Positions 12,323-24,188 of a stretch of DNA of 64,000 bases are shown one piece after another (positions within the stretch are counted from its first letter, which is position 1; each line of letters opens with the position of its first letter). Below the pieces are notes generated by a model. The model did no database searches. It had not been told where the DNA came from and worked only from the letters and a program-made list of their open reading frames with translations. Both the position numbers and the translations under genes were made by a program. Source of the stretch: Ignelater luminosus (lineage: Eukaryota > Arthropoda > Insecta > Coleoptera > Elateridae); contig VTPC01000451.1 of assembly GCA_011009095.1 (NCBI GenBank), forward strand, positions 44,089-108,088. The letters run 5' to 3'.

Positions 12323-12634
12323 CTGCGAAATTAATAATCATTGCTTGGTAAAACAGAAGACTGTGCCTGAGTGTCCCTGATGTCATCCTGAATATCAGAA
12401 ATTAAAAAGACTTTTCCACCAACTTTCCCTGATGGAGAATGCAGAATCTGAACCGTGGATGGTGCCTAGCTCGAGTCACAGGCATAACGAGAGGATACAT
12501 GTGTTGCTAGCTTCTCCAAAGACGGTATTATTCTAAGATTCTAGCTGCAGAGCCCAATCAATAATAACTGTATTGGCATCTCATGTACACTGATAAACTT
12601 GCTTGTCATGAGCAGTTTATATAAAATAGCATTA
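12323..12634. other. Non-coding, possibly LINE 3' region
   Basis: GC-richer than the surrounding DNA and without a usable frame. It may be the remainder of the LINE split by mariner, but no domain can be read here after the first dozen codons next to the insertion. Confidence 0.35.
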
Positions 12635-12689
12635 TTATTATTATTAAGACAGATTTAAAAAATACTTTACATACAAACTTAATATATTT

Positions 12690-15154
12690 ATATTGTCTCT
12701 ATGTATTCTTTCCAGCCTTTTTGGTTCCGTACGATTCATCTAAGTTGTAGAATGGTTTTTAATGTTTCTTCTAAGACAGTTCTCCTCCACGTTGCTTGTG
12801 GTCTGTCTTTTGATCTCTTTCCCTGTGGATTTCATTCTAATATAGAGTGACTGGGTGTATTTCTGGGTTTCCTCAGGGTGTATCCCAGTCATTCATACCT
12901 TTACTTCTTTATTTCTCTGTTTATATTTCCCTGGCCTGTTCTTTGCCATAGTTCTTCGTCTGATTTGCCACCATGTTACAAATATATTCCTTAGGCACCT
13001 ATTTATAAAAATTTGCAGTTTCTTCTTTAAGTCCTCAGTTACCATCCATGTTTCGGAGCCATAAAGAACAACTGGTTTTATTGTGGATTTGTATACTTTC
13101 AGTTTGGTGAGCAATTTTAGCTTGTTTGGTCGCCATATACTTCGCATCCTACCAAATGTATTTCTCGCCTTGTTTATTCTGTGGATGTACCTCCTTCTGT
13201 TGTGATTATACTTCCAAGGTATGAAAACTTCGTCACAGATTCGATTGCTGTTTTGTTGATCGTTAGTACGGTGTTTACCTCGCAGTTAATGACTAGGTTT
13301 TGGTTTTTACTACATTTATCTTTAGTTCGGCTTTTTTGGATTCCTCAGTAAGATCGTTCAGTTTGTGTTCCATATTTTGTTACGTAGATGATATTAGACA
13401 AACGTTGTCGGCGTAGTCCAAGTCCTCCAGTACATCTGTTAGACCCCGACAAATTCCTCTGATTCTTTTTGTCGTTTCAAATAGTATCACATCTAGTACT
13501 ATCAGGAATAACAACGCGGACAGGATGCATCCTTGTTTGACTCCCATATCTGTTCTGAAAGGTTACAATATTTGCCCTTTGTGGAGTACCCTACTCTTGT
13601 ATTCCGTGTACTCTTCTTTTATTAAACGGATTATTCTTGATTTCAGGCCTTTGTTTTTTAAAGTTGTCCAGATGTATTCACGGTTTATCGACTCATAGAC
13701 TCGTTTATATTCTATGAAAAGTAGTTGTAATGGAAACCCACATTCCAGTGACTGTTCCAACATCATCAGTATTAATATTATCGACAGAAGAGTGCCCGGG
13801 CTTGAATCCGTTTNNNNNNNNNNTGTTCTTTTCTTATTTTGCTGTATAGTTTTCCGTTAATTCTGTTCAGTATTATACAGCAAAACAGTTTGCTAGTTAC
13901 GTTTAGTAAGGTGATGCCTCCCCAGTTTTTGCATTTTCTGGTATCACTCTTTTTTGGCATTTTAATAATTGTACCTTCTTTCCAATCTTCTGGGAAGGTC
14001 TCATTTATCCTTATTTTATCAATCAACGGTTTAATGATATTTACAGTTGTGGCTATGTCCATCTTCAATATGTCCACAGTAATCATATCGTTTCTGGGAG
14101 CTTTCCCATTTTTCATTCCTTTCAGAGCTTGAGATATTTCTTTTCTTGTGGGAGTATCTGTGCTTGTGGGTAGTTCAGCTGAATCTATTTCTTGTGGGTT
14201 TTGAGTGCCTTCATTGTTACCATTCAATATTTCTTGGAAATATTCCTGCCATCTTTCTGTTTGTTCCTTGACTGTGTAGATGTTCCTTCCATTTTTATTG
14301 TGTAGTGGTAGGTCTTTGTTATTTCTTTTATTTCCCGTGAGTTGTCTAATTTTCTTGTATAATTCTTTGGTGTCTTTTTTATCTGCAACAATTTGTGCCT
14401 AGTTTGCAATATTTTTAGTATGTTTCCTTGCCTTTCTTTATACTACTTCTTACGGCTTTAGTGCATTTTTATATTCCTCTTGAAGCTCCTCCTTTCTTTG
14501 AGTGTTTCTATTGCTTAAAATTCTTTCTTTAATTTTCCTTGCTTTGTTTATTTTTGACCATGACCCAGCACTCATTCAATCGGTTCCCTCTTGTTTTTAG
14601 GCGGTGGATGTTAGTAACATTCTGTAAATGTTTCCTTGCATTTTTGCCATAATTCCTCGACGGGCAGGTCGTAATTAATACTTTCCGTTGCTTTTTCTAA
14701 TTTCTCTGTAATTGTTTTCTTGGTGTTTTCATCTAATGTATTCGGGTCAAGTAGCCTATTTTTATGTCTGTTATTTCCCTTTCTGTTTGTCATAGTTCTT
14801 TTGTCATGCAGTTTAATCTCTGCAATTATCAGGTGGTGGTACGAGTCGATGTCGGCTCCTCTCCTATTCCTAACATCCAGCAGTATTTTCCTCGATCTTT
14901 GTTGGATACAGAAGTGGTCAATCTGGGTTTCGGTTTTTTATCTGGAGACACCCAGGTTATTTTGTAACATGTTTTGTTTTTGAATAGTATGCCACCTACG
15001 CAGAGTTCGAAATTGCCGCAAGTCTCCAGTAGAAGTTCTCCATTCTCATTTCTATTTTCTATTCCGTGTTCACCTATTATAACTTCAAATTCCTCCCTGC
15101 CATTCCCGACTCATGCGTTGAAATCTCTCATTAATAGTATTATTTTCCTATCTT
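12690..15154 (-). pseudogene. LINE ORF2: endonuclease, reverse transcriptase, C-terminus
   Basis: Read 5' to 3' on the minus strand. The endonuclease end at 15150-14850 gives RDFNA, ENGELLLETCGNFELCVGG, WVSPD, then DVRNR near 14880 and DSYHH, the counterpart of the SDHH motif. A linker lies at 14793-14611. The reverse transcriptase runs from about 14230 to 13380: KEISQALKGMKNGKAP, then FPEDWKEGTIIKMPKK, NWGGITLLNVTSK, LFIEYKRVYESINREY and GVKQGCILS. The catalytic box reads YADN at 13404-13415, so the second aspartate is replaced by Asn. The C-terminal part at 13147-12893 gives TIKPVVLYGSETWM. Near 12840-12690 the frames give NPQGKR and TWRRTV. A 10-base assembly gap lies at 13814-13823 just before the GF.PGHSS block. 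Several frameshifts and stops are present. It is an APE-type LINE; CR1/L2 and RTE clades are both possible. Confidence 0.85.
13814..13823. other. Assembly gap (10 N)
   Basis: Ten N inside the reverse-transcriptase relic. A 10-base run is usually a placeholder, so the true missing length is unknown. Confidence 0.99.
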
Positions 15155-15166
15155 AAAATAGCATTA

Positions 15167-15630
15167 GCATCATAAATATGAAAGCTATAGAGGAATTTTA
15201 AAATAGCTATTTATATGCCAAAATGCAAGTTGGAACTTCTGAAATATAATATTCAAACCTTTAAAACTCTTTTAAATACTTTGACTTCAGCTACGTACGG
15301 TTAACGAAATCTCGAGAAAAACGTTTCTTAGAGTTGATAAATCACTACTAAATATCAGTCACAACCCATTATTTTTGAATAACTGTGAAAAATCACAGCT
15401 AAGTGATATATCGCTCATCTATAGAATAGTCCCTGCAACTCTTCTATTATACATTGTAGATAAGTTCCAAAATAATGTACTGAAAGTTTATTGTTTGAAG
15501 AAAACAAGTTGTTTCGGGCATAAATATTTGTACTAACTGTCTTCAAAATTCATCTGAAGCTAAAAAAACTGAAAACTATAGAAATAATTTTTTTATTTCG
15601 CTGGGTTTGCGTGCTTATTGTGTTTCTAAA
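15167..15630. other. AT-rich non-coding DNA
   Basis: No gene or clear repeat seen. This is the flank of the LINE insertion. Confidence 0.4.
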
Positions 15631-16526
15631 CAGGGTTGGGAAAAAGCTGCTTATTTTTAGTTTTGACCACCAATGGTCAAAACTGGTTTAAACCAGCCAA
15701 AAACGGTTAAAATTGTCTGGAATCTCGTTTCAACATCGATATAGTTTTTCAATTCATAGAAGTAAACAGTAGGTGATTAATTTATTGTGGATTCTAATTA
15801 ATATGAAATGCCACAGTTTGAATATTGCCTTACCTACTAATGACGCTACATAAAAAGAACTACAGCCGAAACTCAAAAAAACAAAAATCTGTACCAGAAC
15901 CTATTGAATTTAATGGAACTGAATGGGAACCCGAAAGCCTTATAATTTCCAGCAGAAACCAGTTTTTTCCTCCTCTAAATTTTGGTTCCTTGGCATTCAT
16001 GAAACTACGATTATTATAATTAAGAATTGCACCTAGAATTACTGAAATTAACAACTCTTATACTAAGAATTTAGATTTAATTTTTCTTTACGCTAAAAAA
16101 TCTTCAAAATTCTAGTTTTGCAATTAAACACATTTTTCATTAGAACCCTTAAGAAACCCCACACAATCCCTAAACAGAAACCTTTATTTTTAAATCAAAT
16201 GGAACCGGCACTTATATTTTTAAAGTAGAAGGAACTAGAACTGTAACCCTTATTTCGAAATTTCTAGGTTCCAGTCCCTGGTTGTTAGTTTGTTTTAGGT
16301 ACTGAAACTAAAATGTATCTTAATGTTACTATTTTATAGAAATAACTTTTTATTTTGTGAGTTTAAGTTTAAATTTTTCATCTCATTCATGCATTTAGAA
16401 TAGGTATGTAATTTAAAGTTTAAGGATTTGTGATTAATTTCAAAAAATTCAGTTTTGACCACCTGGTCTAAACCCTGTTGATGGTTTAAACTGGTTAAAA
16501 CCGAACGTAGTCTAAAGTTACCCTAA
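15631..16526. mobile_element. Possible hAT-like non-autonomous element
   Basis: The left side opens CAGGGTTGGGAAAAAGCTG, then GTTTTGACCACCAATGGTC and AAAACTGGTTTAAACCAG. The right side (about 16445-16526) holds, in the opposite sense, GGTTTAAACTGGTTAAAACC and ends TTACCCTA. A further AGTTTTGACCACCTGGTC block lies at 16451-16468, so subterminal motifs are present in both orientations. A CAGGGTTGGGAAAA-type end is typical of hAT elements. No 8-bp target duplication is visible, so the exact ends are unsure. The interior has no transposase; the ORF at 15825-16019 is unrecognised. Confidence 0.4.
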
Positions 16527-17589
16527 TTGATAGTCTGTTCTTTCCTCTTTTATCCGAACTTTATGTGAGCTACATAGAGCCAACCGTTTCGTCGTAAGTT
16601 CAATTCCAGTGCTATCCTATATTTCTTCAACGCTTCAGGATTCCTGAAAATCCAGGAAGCTGGTACTGGAGAGATAGGTACTTTTATTATCAATTATTTT
16701 CACATACAGTCTAGCATAAATAACTTGGACTTTTATTTAACTATAATTACTAATGGAATTCACTAAGAGTAATCCTTTCCAATTTATAACTCAACTACTT
16801 TTTGAAAAGTTCATCTCAAAACTAGATCTATTCTAAGCATAAAACCAGAATTCACTGAAACAGCGCACGGACATCCCCTTCGGGTCCAAATCATACCAAG
16901 CCTAAATACTAGAATCTATTTTGTAGGTCTTGGGCCGACCGAGTTTGTGTACTCTATCAAGCTTTTAGTGCTAATATGGTTTTTCAGACTAAGCGAGAAT
17001 TTCCAGACCCGTCACCTTTTTCAAACTAACTGGGTTTTTCGCAATTGTATTTTAAAGATCAGTGAAAAGCTTTTAAACTCCTAATCATAATGAGTGGAAC
17101 ATTAACAAAAATTGATATCAACTAATAGACACAAGCAACAAGTAGTACTTTTTCTGTTCATAAACAAAATGTCGAAAGGCAAGAAACGGAAAGACAGTGA
17201 ATCTAATTTTCGGCCAAAGTCAGAAAAACGAAATTTATTAGTATTTAATTGACAATACAGATACAACAGCATTTGTAATACGAAAAGCAATTTGGGACGC
17301 TGAGCACGTTTTAGCACTATACATCAAGTTTAGTTTAGAGAGTAATTTATACTTTACTAAGAAACTCCTTTAGGTGCCTTTTACGGATGTTATTAATTTT
17401 CTAGATGTTATAGAACATGAAAAGGTATGAGACATATTTTTATTATCTGCGGGAAAACGTCTTTAGGGTGCAGAGTCGTTCCTCAAACCTAGACATTTCG
17501 AGAGATAGTCTTGTAGTCTTATATAACAGAGTCGTGAAGCAAGGGGAGAATATATGAGGTCCAATTACTCCCTTCCTATCCGGTAAGAA
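16527..17589. other. AT-rich non-coding DNA
   Basis: No supported gene. The stretch 17460-17589 may be the decayed continuation of the LINE relic to its right. Confidence 0.35.
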
Positions 17590-17905
17590 GAGATAGTCTT
17601 CTAGGACTCCCTTTAAATATACTCCTAGATGTTTAACTGTCTTGGTTTGAGGTAATGGGACATTAAAGAGAGGGGGGCTTCAAAACCTTCTAATCTCATT
17701 TATTGCTGATAATAAGTAAATCAATTTTGAAGGGTTAACTGTCAATCCGTTTCCTATACACCTCCTTTGTATGACGTTGCAAGCTCATTGTATGAGTATT
17801 GGCAGAAGCTCGTCAAGCATAGGGAATCACACGAATATAAAGAAAACTCTCCCCTGATAACAGATACTGTGAGGTATCGGGCAACAAAATGTCATCTGTT
17901 TTTGT
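17590..17905 (-). pseudogene. LINE reverse-transcriptase scrap, antisense
   Basis: Minus-strand frames give the palm region of a LINE reverse transcriptase in the right order. TDDILL near 17898-17885 corresponds to the YADD box with the tyrosine and alanine changed. GLTVNPSK lies near 17753-17728, where relatives have GLxVNPxKT. PPLFNVPLP lies near 17680-17655 and TVKHLGVYL near 17640-17615, where relatives have VKYLGVILD. Stops and frameshifts separate the blocks. The pattern resembles the Jockey/I group. No endonuclease or RNase H part was found next to it. Confidence 0.55.
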
Positions 17906-19544
17906 TGCACTTTTGTATGGTGCAGTTGGAACTATAAATATGTATCAATGTCGTTAAAATGCACTTTCTATAGTCACACATTGGCTTTTTTTCTAGTAAA
18001 TTAGACTCAGTAAGTGACGAACATGAGAACATATTTTATCAAGAAATCGCAACTATTAAAAGCCGTTACAGAAGGAAACCTATTTGAATATGCTTGTCCA
18101 CTGACAAAATGAAGAAAAAACTAATAATAATGTTTTTAAATGTCTAAATTCCAATGAACTCATACCAAAAAAAATGAACCCCATTTTCATGAGTTTGTAG
18201 TTTGAACAAAGGACCCCAGCCGTGAGTTTCTTTGAACTACTCAGAAATTTTGAAATAATAGAACCATGGATAGTTTCAAAGTTATATGTCAGTGAAACCC
18301 AACAGTTATGTTGAGTTCTGAACAGAATGAATTAGATTCTATGGGACTTGGGATGGTATTTTGAGCAGATCTATCTTGCTCAATAAATGGCTGATCTACA
18401 AGATTCTATTACATGTTAATTCAGCGTGCTCAGAAGAATACAGCTGCATTAGAAAAATTCAAGTTCTGATTAAGTTTTCATAACTATTTTTGAGTTTTTT
18501 AATACTTTGGACGGCTTTAACCTTCCCGTTTTGACAGTTGAAACGAGCTCATCTTCAGAAATCAGCTCTATGATATGAATTTAACTATAATAGCTATTAT
18601 AGACGCAAAAGCTTACTAAACCTTTACCTGTGGTATGTTTTATACTGCGGCTTTTGGACTTGTATAAATCAAAGGATGAAACTTCAAGAAGCTGTACAGT
18701 AACAGAATATTTCCGTAATGATTTCGTTACCAATACAGTTTTTCAAAGAAAAAAGAAAATTATTTTAGGGGAAGCAAAATAAACAACCATTAATTACAAA
18801 AATTAATGACGATGAGTGTCTTAGTTCATTAAATAGTTGAATAGTTTTTGCGCTAAAACTGTTTTTAAGTGATTCGTACGTGTCCAAGAAGAACTTTTGT
18901 TTCATACGTTAGGAATTGCTGTTAATGTGTCATCTATCTCGCTCTTATTTAATATTTAAGTATCTCGTCTGTAACGGAAGAGCAAATAAAGCAGGCAGCA
19001 TCCACTTTTCTATTATGAAATCGGAAAAAAAATTAATTAAACTGTTATTAGTTAAGTAACGACAGTACTAACGACAATAAATTTTTTGCTTGTTTTAAAA
19101 TGAGTTTTTATTTGATTAACTCAAACGAATAGGAAATCTTTAATTAAATAGTGCATTACCTAGAGCGTTCCAGTGCCCGAACAAACTTGCTTTGCGTTTT
19201 AAGAATTGCTGTTTTAGCACGTATTGATTGAAAGAAGCGTTTGCTTTTATTTTATTTTTGTATTCAAGCGGAATCGGTGCAGTCTAATAAATCAGAACGA
19301 GGAAGGTCCGTTTTCAACCGTGAATTTAGTTGCATGTTTATTAATTGTATTCACGCGAACCAAATAAGTTTTAAGAATGAGAAATTTAAACAGAAATATT
19401 TCCAAAGTTATATTGTTAAATACTCAAAGTTCTTATCTATTAAATGTATTACAAGTTAACTACACTTAGTGAAAATGTTATTAATTTAGAGACTGCTTTG
19501 AAAATAATTTTAAATAACGTTTGAAAATATTGAGTTATTACTTA
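17906..19544. other. AT-rich non-coding DNA
   Basis: No supported gene. The open frame at 19241-19459 shows no recognisable motif and fits chance. Confidence 0.4.
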
Positions 19545-19856
19545 TTAACAAAAACGTTAACTAATTATGTTGTAAATTCCATATAAATATTTATTAAATT
19601 ATACTTTGAAAATAATTCTTCACAAAAGTTGCCTTAGGAAGCGTATTCCTAAAATATCAAATAATGTTAGGTGTATGGAGTTATTATTAAAGTATCTATC
19701 TTAACAAAAACGTTAATTAATTATGTCGCACATTTATTATACATAAAATTTTAGTTCGCGATTAACTCTTCATAGAAGTTTGCCTCTAGTTATTGATCAC
19801 TTAAGAAACATCAAAAGCTCGCTGTTTGTCTAGGTAATAACAACCCACGTGTTTTA
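19545..19856. repeat. Divergent direct duplication, period 156 bp
   Basis: TTAACAAAAACGTTAA occurs exactly at 19545-19560 and again at 19701-19716. Each is followed by (C/T)TAATTATGT and preceded by a GAGTTATTA block. Further matches are weaker (CACAAAAGTTGCC against CATAGAAGTTTGCC). It looks like an old two-copy tandem duplication. The shared core is itself an imperfect palindrome (TTAAC...GTTAA). Confidence 0.5.
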
Positions 19857-20714
19857 TGTTTGTAATATACATAATGAGGTGCTAATAGGTGGTCTTTGAA
19901 ATATCTTCATATTAGCCATGTACTTTAACTTATAGGCTGGTCATTGCATTAGCAAATTAGTGCGTTCACTGAACCGTATCAGAACGAGTAACTTCAATGC
20001 TGTTTATCATTTAATCGCTGATCTGATTTTCATTTTACATTTGGTATCCACTGGTAATGTAACGGAGTTAAAGTACGGTGATGATTAATACAGTTTTTGA
20101 TTTCCGACAGACCGATTTTGGAATAATAACCTAGGTTGACTTTTTAAAGATAGGTTCTAAATTAAATAACTGTTTGTATTACAATAGAAAGAGAATGTTT
20201 TTTTATGTGCGTGTAATATAATTTAAAAATGGTTATCTTTCAGTATGATACAATTTTGTAGTTCAAAACGAACTGTGACTTTATTTAAACTAATAATTAT
20301 TACGTACTAGGGATGGTGAAACAACAATAGCGTATTAATAGGATAGAAACATACACATAGTGGTACGTCTTATAAATTGTTTATTTAGAGAATTCGTTTT
20401 AAAAACCAAACAAAAACCAAACTTGCTTTTATAAACAAAGTCATACACTATAAAATAAGATTTTAGTTAGTCTTCAATTGAAATGAGTGCATACGCTTTA
20501 TTTAATTTAATAATAGCGGTTATAACTAAATGGTTATTTGATGCGGTTGCCTTCTTATTATTAATATTTACGAAAGATGAATTTCTGATACTTTTAAGAC
20601 AACCTTTGTAATTTAAAAACTTATTGAATAAATTTTAAACTTTTATTATTATTAGAAATTATTAAATACATATTCCCCTAACTAAAACTTACAACAATAA
20701 ACTATCTTAAAAAA
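19857..20714. other. AT-rich non-coding DNA
   Basis: Nothing recognisable. It includes A/T-only runs next to the 3' end of the antisense LINE that follows. Confidence 0.4.
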
Positions 20715-23700
20715 CTATAAACAAAAGATTTCTTTTAGCTCCCTCCCCGGGGGCAATGTTCTCAAGATTGAGGCCGAATTTCCCCTCTGAATGGCGATAC
20801 TTAATCTCTGCATCAGGAAGGTAGTAAATCTTGCTTCGCCAGTTATAGAAGTGATGTACGTCTTCCTATTTTTTGTATCAACTTTAAGGATTCCTTGCTC
20901 CACACCCCGCTTGTTTCGAAGATCACGCGTATGAACTCAAACTGGTCCAACAATTGGGCGTATTTTTTTTCTTCTCGGCCTCTCCAGTAACTGCTCCATA
21001 ACTGCCTGTTTTGGAGGTTCCAGAAAGGTAGGAGGAGGCGAAGGTGTCGCGACAAGAAACATCCCATATTAAACATCTTCTCTTCTCCAGGAAACCAATG
21101 TTTGTCCACCGGATCCCTTACCGTTGGATTTGGAACAACCAGGAAGTTCTCTAATACAGGGTACACCTGCTGTTCGTAATGCTTGCAGCATATCCTTATT
21201 TAGAGCGTCGTGTCGAGAAATTCTTCCCCTACTTAGTTTACAGATTAAACCTTGCAAACTCTTAGTTGAGACTGCTGCACCGCAGAGGCATCTGATAGCG
21301 ACAAAGATTCTAAAGGTTTTTCTAGACATGCGAGTCCCCAACTGTGGAGAAGGTAGGGCATTAAGCCAGGACCCGAATGTCAAGCATTGCGCCGTTAAAA
21401 TACAAGCTTTATCTTCTGCCGTATTGGTTGAAATTGTAAGGTCGGACAGAGTGCGCTGAATCACTGGAGATTTCCTTACAGATTGGATGCAGCAAATGGA
21501 ACCTGCTGGGACTTCCTCAGCATGACACGAGATCTCCCAAAATTTTTGGGCTTCGGCAATATTTGTTGTTGTGTTAAGAAAAATGTCGATTGGAAGGATA
21601 CGACACAGAACTGTTTAACGAAGCCAAGAAGCACGGGGTAGCTATGTTAATAGAATGTTTAATTCCAAGACCACTCATCTTTACCGGTAAGGATGATTGC
21701 AGGCAAGAGTCTCTTGAGAGGGAAATGTTTAGGATGGCTTCTAATGGCGACTTCAGCGTGGCGTCATATTTTTCCAAAAGAGATATTTTTCTCCAAGTCA
21801 GACTACATCTGAGAAAGTAGATCAGGCGAGGGATAGATACTAATGTACGAAGGAGGAAAAAGGGAAAACGAAAAAGTAACCGTTTTGTCATTATGTCTAG
21901 TGCTTCAGTTTTTGTTTAAATAATGGAGTTAATCACTTCATCTTGAGAGGAACTGTAAGTAGTTGTTTTCCTCTTGCATTACTGTTATGCCTGGTGCCAT
22001 TTTTTTGAAGAGCTCTATCACAGATTGCTGCTCATCAATCGATCGAGCTCCTTCTACTGCCGTTTCACACTTTGTTGAGTTTAGGGTTAGCCCCACTTCA
22101 GTGATTATTTTCTGCACGATATCTGTCTGCCAGCACGACTTCTGGACTGTTCCGTATGGTGGCATCATCCAAATATCATAGGTTTAGTTCCGCCTGTATG
22201 GTATCCACAATTAGGTGAATAACAAGAGCAAGAATTGCAGACCCAACGGGATGGGAGAGATGTCAAACCAAAGAAAAGCTTTCAATTAATGGGTAGGCTT
22301 TGGGGAAATGACTGCTAACTGCACTTAGTATTATATCCCTCCTTACTTTATTGAATGCATTTTGGAAGTCCAGCTTTAGAACAACCTTGGGAGATTTGTG
22401 TTTGACATTAATATAAGTCCATGCTGCGTAAGCACTAATCTCGGCTCCTTCTGGAATTCCCACCCCTAGCTGATGAAGGGCGAGTTGATTAGTGATAGGT
22501 TGTTTTAGTCTTTGACACACCACTTTCGCAGCCATTCTTTGAAAAGCTTCTATCGGTTTAATTCCACCAGTTTTCTTTTTTAGAGCTGTTAGACTTGCAC
22601 CAAAGAGAATTGGACGTATTACAGTATTTGTTCTGGACCAAAGTCGTTCATGGATTCCTTCTTCCTTCGGGGTGAAAAGATCTTTTAGAATTTGAGGCCT
22701 CATTCTGTCAATGCCACATACAGATCCTGATAAGAAAGTAGCTACGATGGCTTTCAGTTCCTTCTCCTCTGCCTCGGGTACTTCAATGTGTTCTGCCGAT
22801 GGGCTCGGAAAAGTTGTAGGTGTGGGATGGGGAGGGTGCTTTTTTGCAAGGGCAAGAATGGTTTCCTTATTCTAAAGCGCTCTAGTGTTTTCTGATGTCA
22901 ATAGTCGTAGCGTACTATGTATATCACCGTCGGCTAGCTTTGCCTCCACCTTCTTCGTTACTTGAGTTTCATTTGGGGTCTTTGTGTAATTGGAGCTGGG
23001 TTTGCGAGCATGAGGAGCGACTGCGAAGCTATTGTACTTCCATACTGATACCATCTCCTTTACATAGGTTGTTAAATTAGAAACTTTTTCAAACGGATTT
23101 GGCTAGTAAAGTACAGCAAAATTAAATAGGAAAAGACCTTTCATGAGGATATCGAGTTTGTCTTCACTACTGCTTTTAAGGTCTGTGCAAGAGCTTCAGC
23201 AACTGACGATCTAGCACCCTTTGGATTGTGACGAAGTGTCGGTACGGTCCCCTTTAGTTCTGCTAATCTTTGACCAAAAAGTTGTATATCTTCATCTTCT
23301 ATATGTCCGTTATCATGTTTGGGCCACTTAATGCCGACATATTGTAGTGACAAAGCTCGCCGGGGACCTAGACGTTTTATTTTTGTGTCTAGAAAGGTCC
23401 TCTAGACAAGTTTTCCAAATGTGGAAGCATTTCATTTAGGGGATTTGCACAACTTTAGATATTTAGAGAAAAGCAGTTTCTTTGCTATTGGTCGTGTTTC
23501 GCTGCTGTCCTTTATGATGTTTGATAATATCCATTCTTCTGCAGTTTCGAAATTCTGTGTGGCATTTTGCTGGTCAACACGGGAGAGTCAGCTAAACTGC
23601 CTAATTCCTTTTTTGGTTGTTCATGTGGTTTATCCCCATCCTGGAGGTTCTCTAGGCTTGGATTGCGTTTTTGCCTCAACGAGAGGATTCTGGAACATCT

Positions 23701-23760
23701 ACGCTGAGGTACTATGGGTATCCCATTCATAAGTTGAGTAAAATTGGATGATAACATTTG
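20715..23760 (-). pseudogene. LINE relic with restriction-like endonuclease (R2/R4/NeSL type)
   Basis: Long decayed ORF of a non-LTR retrotransposon in which the endonuclease follows the reverse transcriptase. Read 5' to 3' on the minus strand: an N-terminal linker (PKGARSSVAEALAQTLKAVV near 23250-23170; VTKKVEAKLADGD near 22960-22910); reverse transcriptase with IRPILFGASLTALKKKTGG and KPIEAFQRMAAKVVC (22620-22510), QLGVGIPEGAE and VVLKLDFQNAFNKVRRD (22470-22340); a catalytic box reading YLDDAT at 22175-22158, intact; VGLTLNSTKCE (22100-22070); a thumb with SLPVKMSGLGIKHS (21690-21650); and a CCHC-like block RCLCGAAVSTKSLQGLICK plus SRHDALN (21300-21200). The endonuclease position reads KGSGG near 21120-21108 where relatives have RPDG, so the catalytic PD is lost. 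The end is SIAIQRGNSASILRTLPPG (20800-20745). Multiple frameshifts are present. Clade placement within the restriction-like-endonuclease group is uncertain. Confidence 0.8.
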
Positions 23761-24188
23761 AATGTTGGAGGGTGCGTCAGAATATTAATGCGCTTCTTGG
23801 AAGAATACGTGAAATCCAGGCTCTTTGTTTTTTTGTTTTTTTCTTAAACAAATAGCAACAAGAGATATCTTACATTGTCACACTCAATTGAACATTGCCT
23901 TATTGCCGTATATTTCTGGAGTCTGTTCACTGGTGACAAAAAACCGATCTGTCACTGTCTTTCAGTTAAAATTTGCAGATGCAAAAATTGGTCAAACGAG
24001 ATTTTATTCTTTGTTGTGTTCTTCTCATTCTTGAATATCTAGTATTATATAAGATAGAATGATTACTGGCAACTGAACATGTTTGCGTTTGGCAACATCT
24101 TCGTTAACATATTCTCACGTGCCCATACACTGCCGACCTTCAATGTGATTTAATTTTCATTTTTCTTGTATAGTTTCATACGTTTCTA
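23761..24188. other. Non-coding flank
   Basis: No supported gene. The stretch could be the decayed 5' region of the antisense LINE relic, since no clear 5' boundary is visible. Confidence 0.3.

Larger units (their letters stand above)
12635..15154 (-). mobile_element. 5'-truncated antisense LINE with 12-bp target duplication
   Basis: The 12-mer AAAATAGCATTA occurs at 12623-12634 and at 15155-15166, directly bounding a decayed LINE. The 3' end of the LINE (low coordinates) ends in a (TAA)n tract, seen as ATTATTATT on the plus strand. Its 5' end stops inside the endonuclease domain. Target duplication, simple-repeat tail and 5' truncation together are the signature of target-primed reverse transcription. 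Confidence 0.75.

Noticed and set aside
13839..14132. 97-codon plus-strand hydrophobic ORF
   Set aside because: Opposite-strand shadow of the reverse transcriptase at 14230-13780.
14720..15156. Three overlapping plus-strand ORFs
   Set aside because: Shadows of the antisense endonuclease domain.
16560..16680. Possible tRNA (AGTTCAATTCC resembling a B box)
   Set aside because: No matching A box or cloverleaf arms at the right distance.
21124..21459. 111-codon plus-strand ORF
   Set aside because: Shadow of the antisense LINE relic, whose minus-strand frame carries the recognisable CCHC-like block.
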